Under the pieces are notes generated by a model, which saw nothing but the letters and a program-made list of their open reading frames with translations, searched no databases and was not told the DNA's origin. DNA of 5,724 nucleotides, from positions 1-5,724 of the forward strand of contig CACXEL010000017.1 in assembly GCA_902766655.1 (NCBI GenBank), read 5' to 3'. The translations under genes were made by a program, and so were the position numbers. How positions within the stretch are numbered: position 1 is the first letter of the stretch; each line of letters starts with the position of its first letter. The DNA is from an uncultured Lachnospiraceae bacterium. Lineage in GTDB: Bacteria > Bacillota > Clostridia > Lachnospirales > Lachnospiraceae. Below are positions 5,604-5,724 of this stretch, piece after piece.

Positions 5604-5724
5604 TCACTCCAGAAGCCTGAGGAAGGCCTCAAGACACCCTTCGTTGTAGTGGTCGTAATCCATGCGGACGGGGTGGACCTGCCCGTCCAGGAAGGCCTGC
5701 ATGCCCTGCAGGAGCCCGTCCACG
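5604..5724 (-). CDS. C-terminal 39 codons of a gene truncated by the window edge
   Basis: On the minus strand one frame is open from base 5723 to a TGA at 5606-5604. The 39 residues begin VDGLLQGMQAFLDGQVHPV, continue through MDYDHYNEG, and end LEAFLRLLE. The look is that of a real folded C-terminus: alternating hydrophobic and charged residues, with a last amphipathic helix. The other two frames are poor: one is Arg/Pro/Gly-rich nonsense ending in an early stop. It precedes the glycerophosphotransferase on the same strand with a 75-nt gap (5529-5603), in which I see no terminator and no convincing promoter, so the two are probably one operon. The ending faintly recalls C-termini of other surface-polymer transferases, but too little is visible to name a family. 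Confidence 0.7.
   Translation of the reverse strand, partial: VDGLLQGMQAFLDGQVHPVRMDYDHYNEGCLEAFLRLLE

Noticed and set aside
5230..5607. 125-codon minus-strand frame overlapping the start of the glycerophosphotransferase
   Set aside because: Shadow frame rich in Arg and Pro; the overlapping frame starting at 5528 has a strong Shine-Dalgarno and family motifs.

Overview
This is a GC-rich bacterial window with strong Shine-Dalgarno sites (AAGGAGGTG, GGGAGG) and one textbook intrinsic terminator. The gene content is typical of a Gram-positive cell-surface polymer locus: a CDP-glycerol glycerophosphotransferase family protein, an acyltransferase-3 membrane protein and a membrane-anchored SGNH hydrolase. 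Together these suggest a Bacillota, probably a GC-rich Clostridia/Lachnospiraceae-like organism. The taxonomic call is inference; no marker gene is present.

Layout. (1) Bases 2-499, plus strand: C-terminal part of an unrecognised multi-pass membrane protein, cut by the window edge. (2) Bases 500-663: convergent intergenic region dominated by a long imperfect inverted repeat (556-644), probably a two-way terminator. (3) Bases 664-1683, minus strand: complete acyltransferase-3 family O-acyltransferase. (4) Bases 1684-1899: divergent intergenic region with two small hairpins and no convincing promoter. (5) Bases 1900-3690, plus strand: a two-domain exported protein. A membrane anchor is followed by an alpha/beta-hydrolase-like domain that appears to lack its nucleophile and histidine, then an acidic linker, then an SGNH/GDSL hydrolase domain with all catalytic blocks. 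A perfect 11-bp terminator follows. (6) Bases 3739-3839: convergent intergenic region with nested hairpins that share two short words with the 556-644 repeat. (7) Bases 3840-5528, minus strand: CDP-glycerol glycerophosphotransferase family protein with an extra C-terminal Rossmann-like segment. (8) Bases 5604-5724, minus strand: the last 39 codons of another gene upstream in the same direction, probably the same operon.

How they may work together (inference): the glycerophosphotransferase would build a teichoic-acid-like or glycerol-phosphate-decorated polymer. The acyltransferase-3 protein could carry acyl groups across the membrane, and the anchored SGNH protein could add or remove acyl groups outside the cell. 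AT3 and SGNH domains are fused in OatA-type proteins; here they are separate, divergently transcribed neighbours. The most notable points are the dead-looking hydrolase fused to an intact SGNH domain, the split AT3/SGNH pair, the truncated-looking C-terminal domain of the glycerophosphotransferase, and a possible small intergenic repeat family.
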